From: Ignavibacteria bacterium RIFCSPLOWO2_12_FULL_56_21
GTDB lineage: Bacteria; Bacteroidota; Ignavibacteria; UBA10030
Length of the DNA stretch: 64,000 nucleotides
Reading direction: 5' to 3'
Assembly: GCA_001802945.1 (NCBI GenBank)
Contig: MHAK01000040.1
Location: forward strand, 18,456-82,455
Below, in pieces: positions 56,349 through 64,000 of this stretch (positions within the stretch are counted from its first letter, which is position 1; the number at the start of each line of letters is the position of its first letter). The notes under the pieces were generated by a model. The model did no database searches, was not told the DNA's origin, and saw only the letters and a program-made list of their open reading frames with translations. Position numbers and translations under genes: made by a program.

Positions 56349-56468
56349 GTACTACTCCTCGAACCGTTGTCGATGGAGACGATGACCCGCGCGGCGAGGA
56401 TCGCCGTGCGGAGCGAATTACGCGATCACCTGGCCGCTGAACGCTTCCGGCGGAGGTGTCCGCAAAAC

Positions 56469-56729
56469 TCAGGCCGCCTTTGTTGCGAGAATAATGCAGA
56501 TCGCGAGCGCGAAGAAGGTCGCTCCTTCGATGAGCGCGGCAGCGATCAACATCGAGGTCCGCACCTGGCCCGCGACTTCCGGTTGCCGGCCGCTCGCATC
56601 CATCGCGGCGGCAGCAAGCTTGCCAATGCCGAATGCCGCGCCCAATACGACAATTCCAGCGCCGAAGCCGGCTGCAAGGTATCCCCACTGCATTGCCGAC
56701 TGCTTTGCTACTTCAATTGCTGTCTCCAT
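56469..56729 (-). CDS. atpE: ATP synthase F0 c subunit
   Basis: An 86-residue hairpin of two helices with the loop MDASGRQPE. The ion-binding carboxylate is Glu68 in AALIEGATFF. The Gln and Ser/Thr ligands of sodium-binding c-rings are not seen at their usual places, so proton coupling is likely. Confidence 0.96.
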   Translation of the reverse strand: METAIEVAKQSAMQWGYLAAGFGAGIVVLGAAFGIGKLAAAAMDASGRQPEVAGQVRTSMLIAAALIEGATFFALAICIILATKAA

Positions 56730-56815
56730 ATCTGCATACCTCCGATGAAAGGGAATTTGATAGATAGTGTGAATATTGCATGGTCAACGAAAACAGGAAC
56801 GACGAGAGTTGATGA

Positions 56816-57724
56816 TCAATGCGCGTGCTCTCCCGTCTCTTGGTGCTCCGATACGTGTCCTGCCTCAATGCCGAGCCCCATGAACAAGGAAGTCAGCATC
56901 GTAAAGACATACGCCTGGATGAATGCGACGAGGAGCTCCAGCAAGCTGATGCCTACAGAGAACAGGACCGAGCCGACTCCGACGGCAAAGGATCGGAACA
57001 GGAAGACGAGGCCCAGGAGCGAAAGTATGACGATGTGTCCCCCCGTCATATTGGCAAACAGACGGATGCAGAGAGCGAACGGTTTTGTGAACAGGCCGAG
57101 AACCTCGATCGGCACCATGATTGGCCAGAGAACAGGATGCACGCCCCCCGTAAGATGGGCAAGATACTGCGCGAGGCCCTGCGCGCGAATGGCGGCGACC
57201 TGAATCATGATGAACGCAATCACGGCGAGTCCCGCGGTCACAGCAATGTTGCCGGTCGACGTGGCCCCGTACGGTATCAGGCCGAGCAGATTCATCACCA
57301 GGATGAAAAAGAACGTTGTCAGAAGGTATGGGACATACCGGAGGCCGGCCGGACCCATGTTCGGGAGCGCCACCTCATCACGGATGAAGAGGACCATGGC
57401 CTCGAGGACATTCGTCATCCCGCGCGGCACAATGTTCTTTCGGTAGGAACGGGCGGCAGTGACGGCCCAGACAGCCAACACGATCGCGGCCAGCAGCAAG
57501 AACACAACATGCTTGGTGGGTGAGAGGTCGATCGTCACGCCTGCGACCGTTACTGGCGGAATATGCGGAAGCTCGACGTGACCGATCCACGGCAGTTCGA
57601 TCTCATGTGCGTCCTTGACGTGATCGAGCAGGTGCGCGAAATTGAAGGCTTCACCGTGCCCTTCGGCCGCGGGCGCAGGTGCCGTTGCCAGCGAGTCAGC
57701 ATGTTGAGGCGCAAGAACTCTCAT
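56816..57724 (-). CDS. atpB: ATP synthase F0 a subunit
   Basis: A 302-residue membrane subunit. The essential Arg is in FALCIRLFANMTGGH, with the late LLVAFIQAYVFTMLTSLFMG helix. The N-terminal ~75 residues form an extra periplasmic-side His-rich segment, common in the Bacteroidetes/Chlorobi group. A His-rich C-terminal tail (EHQETGEHAH) is unusual. Confidence 0.97.
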   Translation of the reverse strand: MRVLAPQHADSLATAPAPAAEGHGEAFNFAHLLDHVKDAHEIELPWIGHVELPHIPPVTVAGVTIDLSPTKHVVFLLLAAIVLAVWAVTAARSYRKNIVPRGMTNVLEAMVLFIRDEVALPNMGPAGLRYVPYLLTTFFFILVMNLLGLIPYGATSTGNIAVTAGLAVIAFIMIQVAAIRAQGLAQYLAHLTGGVHPVLWPIMVPIEVLGLFTKPFALCIRLFANMTGGHIVILSLLGLVFLFRSFAVGVGSVLFSVGISLLELLVAFIQAYVFTMLTSLFMGLGIEAGHVSEHQETGEHAH

Positions 57725-58125
57725 TGCTCGTCGGACATGAGTTGTTTCATTGTCACTTTCTTGTTGAGCATGGCCACTTCAAACACCAAGCCCAGACCGT
57801 ACCACGCCAGCAGCCCAAGCATAAGCGCGGTCGTATGGAACGCCTGGGTTTTCAGGAGCGCAACCAGTACCGCGAGCATAGCGGCCAGTCGCAGCCCCAT
57901 ACCGCCAAGTACACGTTTGAGGAACGACGTCGGAGTTGAGTGGAACGACAGCTCGAGAATGACGAACCCGGCTGCGATGTGGGCAAAGCACATCACCCCG
58001 CCCACGAAAACACTTCGGCCGATCTCCGCCGAGAGAAAGTTCGCCGCTGCGAACGTTGCCGCCGGAATTCCTACGGCAAAGACCACGGCAGGAACACGCA
58101 TCATCGACCAGTCAAACCTTTTCAC
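57721..58125 (-). CDS. AtpI-like membrane protein
   Basis: A 134-residue protein with four predicted helices, between atpZ and atpB. Size, topology and position fit the ATP synthase subunit I family, which helps c-ring assembly, though the sequence is not strongly conserved. Overlaps of 4 bp on both sides tie it to the operon. Confidence 0.75.
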   Translation of the reverse strand: MKRFDWSMMRVPAVVFAVGIPAATFAAANFLSAEIGRSVFVGGVMCFAHIAAGFVILELSFHSTPTSFLKRVLGGMGLRLAAMLAVLVALLKTQAFHTTALMLGLLAWYGLGLVFEVAMLNKKVTMKQLMSDEQ

Positions 58126-58400
58126 CCGAGATCATCCTTGGGACCGGAGTTGAACGACGGATCGGTGACCGTGCGGATGAATTTGATCATGCCCCCGACC
58201 GCGCCAATGGCCACTCCCGCAAGCTGACCCCATGGGGCCGTAGCGTACGAATCATCGATCCACCAACCCAGGAAGAAGAACAGGAGAACCGCCAGGGCGA
58301 GCTGTATGCCGAGCGTGAGATACGGAGCGGCCTGGCGCAGACTTTCATGCAACGACGTGCCGGATGTGCGAGGGGGACGATGCTCCGGATCGTCTGGCAT
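58122..58400 (-). CDS. atpZ: AtpZ/AtpI-type protein
   Basis: A 92-residue protein with two helices (TLGIQLALAVLLFFFLGWWIDD, LAGVAIGAVGGMIKFI). The G-W-W-I-D-D turn marks the AtpZ family, associated with Mg/Ca import or c-ring assembly. ATG at 58400 overlaps the bactofilin stop; an adjacent TTG is less likely. Confidence 0.85.
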   Translation of the reverse strand: MPDDPEHRPPRTSGTSLHESLRQAAPYLTLGIQLALAVLLFFFLGWWIDDSYATAPWGQLAGVAIGAVGGMIKFIRTVTDPSFNSGPKDDLG

Positions 58401-58759
58401 CAATGTCGTACTTCGTACGGAGGTTTGTCCGTCATCGAAACGCGGCCGTCGAAGACCGATCCTTCGTCGATCACCAATCGCGTTGCGCGAATGTCGCCGC
58501 GAACAACGGACTTCCCTTCAAAGACCACCTTGTCGGCAGCAGTAATGCTGCCGCGGATCTTGCCGCCGACTGTGACCGTCTTGGCCGTAATATTCCCTTC
58601 GATCTCCCCCGTAATGCCGACAGCGAGCGACTCGCTCGCAGACACTTCACCCACAACGCGGCCGTCGACACGGACACTTCCCTGGCTTCGCACTTTTCCT
58701 TCAACGATCGTGCCGGCACCAATGATGTTGAGTTCCTTAACGGGATCCGTCTTCGACAC
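58400..58759 (-). CDS. Bactofilin (polymer-forming cytoskeletal protein)
   Basis: A 119-residue right-handed beta-helix protein of the bactofilin family: repeats such as GTIVEGKVRSQGSVRVDGRVVGEV with period 18-22 and a flexible N-terminus. Bactofilins polymerise without nucleotides and scaffold cell-wall enzymes. It lies 9 bp after an M23 peptidase gene, a frequent bactofilin partner in cell-shape control. Confidence 0.92.
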   Translation of the reverse strand: MSKTDPVKELNIIGAGTIVEGKVRSQGSVRVDGRVVGEVSASESLAVGITGEIEGNITAKTVTVGGKIRGSITAADKVVFEGKSVVRGDIRATRLVIDEGSVFDGRVSMTDKPPYEVRH

Positions 58760-58768
58760 GAAGCCTCC

Positions 58769-59635
58769 TTACGAGTTCGGATTCAAGAGATATAGAGCCG
58801 GATCGCGAGGCGATCCATCCTTCCATACCTCGAAATGCACGTGAGGTCCCAGACTGCTTTCGCCGGTGTTGCCGAGCACGGCTACCGATTCGCCGCGGCG
58901 TACAAACATACCGGCGTTTTTCATGAGCGCATGATTGTGTTTGTAAAACGTCAGGAAACCGCCGGTATGAGAGACGATGATGATGTTCCCGTCTTGCAGC
59001 GTCCACCCGGCAAAGACCACGTAGCCGTCCGCGGCGGCGCGGATAGGCGTTCCCACCTTGCCGGCGATATCGAGTCCGAAGTGGCCCCGGTCCGGTTCAA
59101 ACCCGCGGGTAACATAGCCTTCCGTGGGAAACAGCGCCGGGAATGCCGTCGTCGGCGTAAGTTCCTGCCGCGGAATGCTCTGCAATCCCCCGGCCGGGGT
59201 GGATGCGTATCGAAGATCGGTGCCCTGCGCCGATTGCATATCATCTCTCGCTGCTTCCGCACGAAGCGCTTCTCGGCGCAAAGCAGACGTATCAGGCCTC
59301 CCCTTGTCTCCCAGCGCATTGCGCAGCATGGCGTTATATGTTCTGAGTTCCAGGAGCTGGCTCATCATGTTCGCCATGCGGTTGTTGAGCGCGACGAACT
59401 CGCGGCCGTATCTATTCTCAAGCTCAGGATTGGGAATGCTCAACCACGCGCCGAGGGGCGTATATACGAGAGCACCAACGAAGAGTCCGATGACGCAGAC
59501 AACCGCAAGAGCCGCAATAAGCGCAAGTTGCCATGGCACAAAACGAAAATTCCGCGACTGGGCGGCATCCTCGTTCGGGACGAGAACGATCGTGTAATGG
59601 GTTCGTTTGGTCTTATGGTGTTCCCGTTCCGCCAC
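58769..59635 (-). CDS. M23 (LytM-type) peptidase with membrane anchor
   Basis: A 288-residue protein with a cytoplasmic N-terminus, one membrane helix (about 33-55), a coiled coil (about 75-120) and a C-terminal LytM domain. Metal ligands: H-x3-D in HFGLDIA and the late H-x-H in HVHFE, with FYKHNHAL between. So it should be a catalytically active DD-endopeptidase. Next to bactofilin, it resembles the BacA/LmdC-type modules. The GTG start has no clear SD, so the start is uncertain. Confidence 0.92.
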   Translation of the reverse strand: MAEREHHKTKRTHYTIVLVPNEDAAQSRNFRFVPWQLALIAALAVVCVIGLFVGALVYTPLGAWLSIPNPELENRYGREFVALNNRMANMMSQLLELRTYNAMLRNALGDKGRPDTSALRREALRAEAARDDMQSAQGTDLRYASTPAGGLQSIPRQELTPTTAFPALFPTEGYVTRGFEPDRGHFGLDIAGKVGTPIRAAADGYVVFAGWTLQDGNIIIVSHTGGFLTFYKHNHALMKNAGMFVRRGESVAVLGNTGESSLGPHVHFEVWKDGSPRDPALYLLNPNS

Positions 59636-59668
59636 GTGAAAACGATGAATGTTTCAGGAGAAGTTGCA

Positions 59669-59740
59669 ACGAAGACACAAAGTCACGAAGCAAGGCAAAG
59701 ACATCCCCTTTTCTCTTGGAGTCTTCGTGACGTCGTAGCT
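59669..59740. repeat. CACAAAG/CACGAAG palindromic intergenic repeat
   Basis: In the 384-bp spacer between divergent genes. GTCACGAAG (59682-59690) pairs with CTTCGTGAC (59723-59731), preceded by ACACAAA. Related words occur at 9.2 and 60.8 kb. The rest of the spacer holds no visible gene and probably the two promoters. Confidence 0.6.
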
Positions 59741-60019
59741 AATCTTCATTCTGCTTCCTTCTCACCCCCGCGAAAACCCCACGAATTAAGTCAAAACAAG
59801 GAAATAATATACGAGGAAATGGCAGCCAAGTCAACGAAAAATGAGGAAGCGCAAGACGTTGGCTGTCAGTCGGCTCCTCATGGTTTGTTTTCTTGACTTC
59901 GAAGCGGGGTTTGGCTAACTTAGTAATTACCGATTGTTGAAAGATTGCCGGCGAGCCGGAATTTGCGAACTCAACTAACTCACTTTTTCGTCCCTGTCAC
60001 GATCCGAGGACGTAGGACC

Positions 60020-60451
60020 ATGGCCAAGTCCAAATATATCATGCACGATTGCGCATACTGTCATAAGCAGACCAAGATGGAGCTTGTCGGCGGCATGACG
60101 GTTGAAGGCCATGAAAACGACCCTCAGAAAATGTGGTATCGGTGCACACGCTGCAAACACAGCGCCTTGCTCTCGGACGTTTCCACCGCCAAAGAAAAGC
60201 GTTCATCACTCCCCGCAATCGACCGGGCATCCTGCGTGGAGTACGCTGCTGAAAAGATCTACACGATCGGACAGGAAATCTATCACGCCGGATTGGACGA
60301 CGTCGGCCGCGTGATCCGGAAAGACAAGACGTCCGGCGGCATTCATTCCATCATTGTTTCGTTCGTCAATGCCGGCGAACGCAAACTTCTCGAAAACATG
60401 CATTTGTCCCAGCTCGAGGACCAAACGGCTCCGCGGGCGGCAGGACTCTAA
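60020..60451 (+). CDS. Zn-ribbon protein with Tudor/CarD-like RNAP-interaction domain
   Basis: A 143-residue protein. Two C-x2-C pairs (C-A-Y-C, C-T-R-C) form a zinc ribbon in the first 55 residues. About 75-130 read [21 protein letters not shown]...[16 protein letters not shown], which resembles the Tudor-like domain of CarD/Mfd and the UvrD C-terminus (binding RNA polymerase beta). It may be a transcription factor or link repair and transcription. It lies 23 bp upstream of rpsU. The ATG follows an SD (GGACC). Confidence 0.7.
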   Translation: MAKSKYIMHDCAYCHKQTKMELVGGMTVEGHENDPQKMWYRCTRCKHSALLSDVSTAKEKRSSLPAIDRASCVEYAAEKIYTIGQEIYHAGLDDVGRVIRKDKTSGGIHSIIVSFVNAGERKLLENMHLSQLEDQTAPRAAGL

Positions 60452-60460
60452 GACCAACAG

Positions 60461-60470
60461 AAGGAGGTGA
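60461..60470 (+). promoter_or_regulatory. Maximal Shine-Dalgarno sequence of rpsU
   Basis: AAGGAGGTGA is fully complementary to the 3' end of 16S rRNA and decides the TTG start at 60475. In some Bacteroidetes an exceptionally strong rpsU SD serves autoregulation by S21; this could be the same. Confidence 0.8.
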
Positions 60471-60474
60471 TTGC

Positions 60475-60672
60475 TTGGTCGGCATTATCATCGGCGATCA
60501 TGAACCGATCGATCGCGCATTGCGTCGGTTCAAGAAAAAGTATGAACGTTCGGGCATTCTCAAGGAAGTCAAGAAACGGGCGTTCTACACAAAGCCATCC
60601 GTAAAAAAGCGGATGAAACTCGCCAAGGCCATCCGTCGCGCCCAACGGGCGTTGATGGAAGAGCAATTCTGA
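60475..60672 (+). CDS. rpsU: 30S ribosomal protein S21
   Basis: A 65-residue small-subunit protein ([35 protein letters not shown]). The start is TTG, seven bases after a perfect SD. No ATG or GTG is possible at this distance. S21 lies at the anti-SD region of 16S rRNA and helps initiation. Confidence 0.95.
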   Translation: MVGIIIGDHEPIDRALRRFKKKYERSGILKEVKKRAFYTKPSVKKRMKLAKAIRRAQRALMEEQF

Positions 60673-60707
60673 GCAATACCTCGTTCCACAGTTGCACTGT
60701 ACAAACG

Positions 60708-60734
60708 AAGCCCGGTCGATGAGACCGGGCTTTG
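60708..60734 (+). terminator. Terminator of the rpsU operon
   Basis: AAGCCCGGTC (60708-60717), loop GATGA, GACCGGGCTT (60723-60732), then T's, 36 bp after the rpsU stop. Confidence 0.85.
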
Positions 60735-60740
60735 TGATTA

Positions 60741-60890
60741 AAGAAGGACACAAAGGGCACTAAGGAGACACCCCGGCCTCGCCCGAGGCCGGTCGAGGCC
60801 GAGGGCGGGCAAAGAACCACAGAGTATGATCTGCATTTTCAAAATACTTCGTGCTATTTCGTTCTCCTTCGTGGTCCTTCGTGGTGAAAT
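60741..60890. repeat. CACAAAG repeat split by a GC-rich hairpin
   Basis: Words ACACAAAGGGCACTAAGG (60748-60765) face inverted CTTCGTG words (60847-60885). Between them a perfect CCGGCCTCG-cc-CGAGGCCGG hairpin (60773-60792) plus a second GAGGCCGAGGGCGGG stretch are inserted. Non-coding. Confidence 0.6.
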
Positions 60891-60928
60891 CTTCTACACG
60901 GGGATCAATAGCCTACACTGACATCACA

Positions 60929-62365
60929 TCACTCCAGCTTCTCGTTTCCTATCCCCTTCTTCTTCATCAATGCCTCAATGGCCCCCGGGTCACGGGGCGC
61001 ATCGGCCGAGAGAATTTCATGCCCTTTCTGGGTAATGAGAACGACGTCCTCGATCCTGACGCCAATGTCGTAGTACTTCGTGTCGACTCCTTCTGTTCCC
61101 GCCGGAATGTAGATCCCGGGTTCGACCGTGTAGAGCACGCCCGGCTCCAACGTCTGCACGCTGACGTCATGCACATTCAGACCGACCGGATGACCGAGGC
61201 CATGCCAGTAGAACTTCCGGAACTCTCTGCCGTTCTTTTCTTTGATCAACCCCAGTTTTAGCAAGCCATCTTGGATGGCATCGTCGGCGGCGGATGAGAC
61301 TTCCATCCAGGCCACTCCCGGCGCCATTTTAGCGATCGCGGCGTCTTGCGCCGCAAGAACCACGTCGTAGATCTCCCGCTGCGGCTTGGAGAATTCCCCG
61401 TTCGCCGGATAGGTTCGCGTGACATCCGACGAATAGCCGCGATACTCCGCCGCGCAATCGGCGAGCAGCAGGTCGCCGTCTTCCACAATCCCTCTGTCCG
61501 TGCTGTAATGCAGGATCACGGAATTCTCGCCCGAGCCGACGATTGAAGGATACCCTCCGTACTCAGCCCCCATCCGCCGAAAAACGTATTCGTACACCGC
61601 CATAACCTCGTATTCCCGCATTCCAGGTTCTATCGATCGCATCGCCTGGCTATGTGCTGTGGCGGATATCTTCGTGGCCGTACGCAAGAGGTCGATCTCC
61701 ACGGCGGATTTGACCGCCCGCATCTTCGAGATCGTCGCTGTCGGATCGCGCAATTCCACAAAGGCACTCCATCTGTCTGCTAACTGGCGCAACGGCTTGA
61801 TGACCTCGGCGAGGTCATCATCGATATCCTGGCGGATCGGCGGAAGGTACACGTACTTTGTCCCGCCGAACACAACTCTGCCTATCATCGATTGTAGCTT
61901 GTCGTTTGTCGCGGCATACGTGATGCCTCGAAGCTTCATCACCGCTTCCGGACCGTAGCGTCGTCCATCCCACCTCTCCCGCATTGGGTTGCGCGCCTGG
62001 ACAAACATCAACTCTCTGACAGTCACCAACTTTGTTGTATCGTCGGGGTTCCGAACGGAGACCCCTTTAGGTATCAACACCAGGACGGCGTTCGGTTCTG
62101 TGAATCCGGTCAGATAGTAGAAATGATCATCTTGCCGATATTGGAACTCGACGTCGTTGTTCCTGTTCCGGACTGGACCCGAGAAGAGTATCACCACCGA
62201 TTCATTGCCCACTTTTGACATGAGCGAGTCGCGGCGGGTCCTGCACTCTGCGGGCGACGGCAGATCTTTGTCGTACTCCAGGTATTCCAAGTGTTGTTGT
62301 CCGAAGCCGACGACAACAAACAACACAGTCGACACCATGAGCGACCAGTTTCTCATGCGGGGCAT
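60929..62365 (-). CDS. Xaa-Pro aminopeptidase (M24B), exported
   Basis: A 478-residue exported aminopeptidase P-like enzyme, with signal peptide at 1-22. The five metal ligands of the pita-bread fold are recognisable: Asp in LLADCAAEYRGYSSDVTRTYP (two Asp), His in WHGLGHPVGLNVHD, and two Glu in VEPGIYI and RIEDVV. It removes residues before proline. The ATG at 62365 follows SD GGGAGG. No close partner gene. Confidence 0.92.
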   Translation of the reverse strand: MPRMRNWSLMVSTVLFVVVGFGQQHLEYLEYDKDLPSPAECRTRRDSLMSKVGNESVVILFSGPVRNRNNDVEFQYRQDDHFYYLTGFTEPNAVLVLIPKGVSVRNPDDTTKLVTVRELMFVQARNPMRERWDGRRYGPEAVMKLRGITYAATNDKLQSMIGRVVFGGTKYVYLPPIRQDIDDDLAEVIKPLRQLADRWSAFVELRDPTATISKMRAVKSAVEIDLLRTATKISATAHSQAMRSIEPGMREYEVMAVYEYVFRRMGAEYGGYPSIVGSGENSVILHYSTDRGIVEDGDLLLADCAAEYRGYSSDVTRTYPANGEFSKPQREIYDVVLAAQDAAIAKMAPGVAWMEVSSAADDAIQDGLLKLGLIKEKNGREFRKFYWHGLGHPVGLNVHDVSVQTLEPGVLYTVEPGIYIPAGTEGVDTKYYDIGVRIEDVVLITQKGHEILSADAPRDPGAIEALMKKKGIGNEKLE

Positions 62366-62443
62366 GTCCAACCTCCCTGAGTGTAACGAAGAGTGAAATG
62401 ATCGGCGGGAATTGTCGATATCTGCTCGCCGGTCGGTCCGAAG

Positions 62444-64000
62444 TTACCGTAGAACCATGATTTTCCGTGCAGACTGTCGGTTCGCTGACTGGGCCACGAC
62501 GATGTAGACTCCGGAAGCGACGTGCACGCCCCTGCTGTCCCTTCCGTCCCAGGTTACGGCGGGAGCGTCAACCGCCATTGTGCCATCGTAGATCGTGGCG
62601 ATCTCGCGCCCCGCGAGATCGACAATGAGGGCACGAACCGGCATCGGTCGGGAGACTTTTATCAGAATGCTTGTTCCCGGGTTGAATGGATTTGGGTAAT
62701 TGGGAGAAACGGCGATCGTCGCCGGCACTTCGCTGGGTGGGGCGGGAGGCTCCGGCGGTGCGACAACATTTATGAAAGCGGAAAACACCCCGCTGCCGTG
62801 CGTTCCCACGGTCACGAAACCGTCGACGCTTCGAATCGACAACATGTCGACCACTGCAGTGCCCAGGGAAGATTCGCGCGTCCAGACGGTCGAAGTTCCG
62901 GCGAAGTCGCGGGTTGCGTACAGTCCCGTACTTGTCGCGGCAAAGTAGTAATACTTTTCGGTATCCGGAAGCATGGCAACCCAACGCACAGACGGGCCAT
63001 TCCCGCTACCGTTCGGGAATTCCTCCAGATTTCCGCTCACATTCTGCCAAGACCCCCCGCCATCCGACGTCTGGAAGACACTTTGGATGGAGTAATTGGA
63101 GAATGCAACAAGGACTTTGTTAGCGTCGTACGGATCGACTGCAATGCTGGAGACGTATGCGGAAGTCGGCATTCCCTTCCCGGAAGACACGTTTGCAGAA
63201 ATGGGTGTGCCCGCGTTTGCGCCCGCTACCCGGAAGATACCTCCAAGCGTCGTTCCAAAATAGAGCACGTTTGCAGGATGGGTAGACGTCGCAAGAGCCG
63301 TTACTGAGACTCCCGGTCCGGCGTTTGCAATGATCGACCAATTCACCGAAGTCGGATTCGTCGAGCCCATCGGGATGCCCGACAGGTTGCTGTTCCTCCA
63401 GACGGACTGACCTGCGGCAAAGTACATGATGTTGTCATCGACGGCATCGAGGGTGTAAGGACTGATAAAGAGATAATTGTTTCCACCGCTTGGGTCGATC
63501 CTGCCGCCCGTCGTATTCGTAAAACGATACGTTGTTCCGCCATAGAACGAAATGTACCCGACGTTTCCGCCAGACCCAATTGCGCAGAATCCTCCGTCAC
63601 CACCGGACACCTCTTCCCAAGGCGCGAACTCATTCTGTGATGAGGAAATCCACGTTCCGTTATCCTGCATGCCCCCCATGACCGTAACATCGCCCAATGT
63701 ACCGGGGTCGGTGGCGATCGTGTAAAACTGCGTCGTATAGTATCCGTTGTTCAACGGAGTCCACAGAACGGAATCTGCCAGACAATTGACGGTCTTGAAG
63801 ACGCCTCCGTCATTCCCGTTATACATGACGAGCGGATTAACCGGATCTGGGACCAGTGCATGGTGGTCGGGATGGTTGTTTGGATACCGAGCGTACGTAT
63901 CCTTGTTAAAATACCCGCCTATGCGCACATACGACCCGGCAGTTGCGAAGGCATTGTTCGAGCGGTACAAATTCACCCCGCCAATAAAGAGCACATTCGG
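62444..64000 (-). CDS. Secreted BNR/sortilin-like beta-propeller protein with type IX sorting domain, 5' part missing
   Basis: The frame runs off the right edge, so only the C-terminal ~518 residues are seen. They contain propeller repeats with S-x-D-G-G-x-x-W (TSDGGGSWQN) and G-G-V-F-K-T, typical of sortilin/VPS10-type BNR propellers. The last ~80 residues (SPNYPNPFNPGTSILIKV...) form the type IX sorting domain. It would be exported and anchored at the cell surface, perhaps binding or hydrolysing glycans; no catalytic residues are visible here. Confidence 0.88.
   Translation of the reverse strand, partial: PNVLFIGGVNLYRSNNAFATAGSYVRIGGYFNKDTYARYPNNHPDHHALVPDPVNPLVMYNGNDGGVFKTVNCLADSVLWTPLNNGYYTTQFYTIATDPGTLGDVTVMGGMQDNGTWISSSQNEFAPWEEVSGGDGGFCAIGSGGNVGYISFYGGTTYRFTNTTGGRIDPSGGNNYLFISPYTLDAVDDNIMYFAAGQSVWRNSNLSGIPMGSTNPTSVNWSIIANAGPGVSVTALATSTHPANVLYFGTTLGGIFRVAGANAGTPISANVSSGKGMPTSAYVSSIAVDPYDANKVLVAFSNYSIQSVFQTSDGGGSWQNVSGNLEEFPNGSGNGPSVRWVAMLPDTEKYYYFAATSTGLYATRDFAGTSTVWTRESSLGTAVVDMLSIRSVDGFVTVGTHGSGVFSAFINVVAPPEPPAPPSEVPATIAVSPNYPNPFNPGTSILIKVSRPMPVRALIVDLAGREIATIYDGTMAVDAPAVTWDGRDSRGVHVASGVYIVVAQSANRQSARKIMVLR

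Noticed and set aside
55740..57203. Long plus-strand ORF of 487 codons opposite the atp genes
   Set aside because: It lies antisense to atpH, atpF, atpE and atpB, which are unmistakable; its product is low-complexity with no family features.

Overview
This window is a gene-dense bacterial chromosome segment of moderate GC from a Gram-negative bacterium of the Fibrobacteres-Chlorobi-Bacteroidetes (FCB) group. The best guess is an Ignavibacteria, Kapabacteria or Chlorobi-like lineage. This rests on two secreted proteins with C-terminal type IX secretion sorting domains of the 'NYPNPFNP' type, many outer-membrane barrels, an ATP synthase operon without the beta and epsilon genes, and one clear sigma70-type TTGACA promoter rather than the promoter type known from Bacteroidetes proper. 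Nothing looks like a prophage, IS transposase, plasmid or CRISPR; most genes are housekeeping genes in tight operons with 4-base ATGA overlaps.

Layout. 1-2.2 kb: end of a beta-propeller protein and a secreted N-acetylmuramoyl-L-alanine amidase. 2.3-9.2 kb (minus): an apparent seven-gene iron operon driven by a promoter whose -10 overlaps a palindromic DtxR-type operator. In order of transcription it encodes a DtxR regulator, a membrane-anchored DtxR-FeoA fusion, FeoB split into GTPase and permease proteins, a diheme oxidoreductase, a Rieske protein and a porin. 9.4-13.2 kb: LolA-like protein, POT peptide transporter and an ABC-2 exporter pair. 13.2-13.65 kb: repeat-rich spacer. 13.7-17.3 kb: two aldo/keto reductases, a lipoprotein and galT. 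17.4-17.7 kb: a tRNA-Arg(UCU) gene followed by a second tRNA-Arg copy split by two double-hairpin insertions. 18-22 kb: heptosyltransferase, then an AAA ATPase/VWA pair. 22.3-30.6 kb: a HisA-like protein, PfkB kinase, RmlD-like reductase, NicO/UreH-type metal permease, serS and a heterodimeric ABC exporter. 30.7-37.4 kb: fbp, DnaQ-like exonuclease, threonine synthase, a porin carrying a haem c motif, a monohaem cytochrome, pyk and a sirtuin. 37.4-44.8 kb: penicillin acylase, FadL-like protein, an aromatic-rich lipoprotein, an outer-membrane barrel and an amidohydrolase. 44.8-52.7 kb (minus): ffh-rpsP-khpA-rimM-trmD-rplS-(MqnA-like)-recN-cysS. 52.8-59.6 kb (minus): M23 peptidase, bactofilin, atpZ/atpI-like, atpB-E-F-H-A-G. 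60-60.7 kb: a zinc-ribbon/Tudor-like protein and rpsU with a maximal Shine-Dalgarno sequence. 60.9-64 kb: Xaa-Pro aminopeptidase and the C-terminal part of a secreted beta-propeller protein.

The most interesting items are the iron operon, which places Feo uptake beside periplasmic redox proteins and a porin; the tRNA-Arg copy interrupted by hairpin elements; the porin-cytochrome pair; the Zn-ribbon/Tudor protein next to rpsU; and several families of dispersed palindromic intergenic repeats. All functional statements come from reading the sequence and family knowledge; no database search was run.
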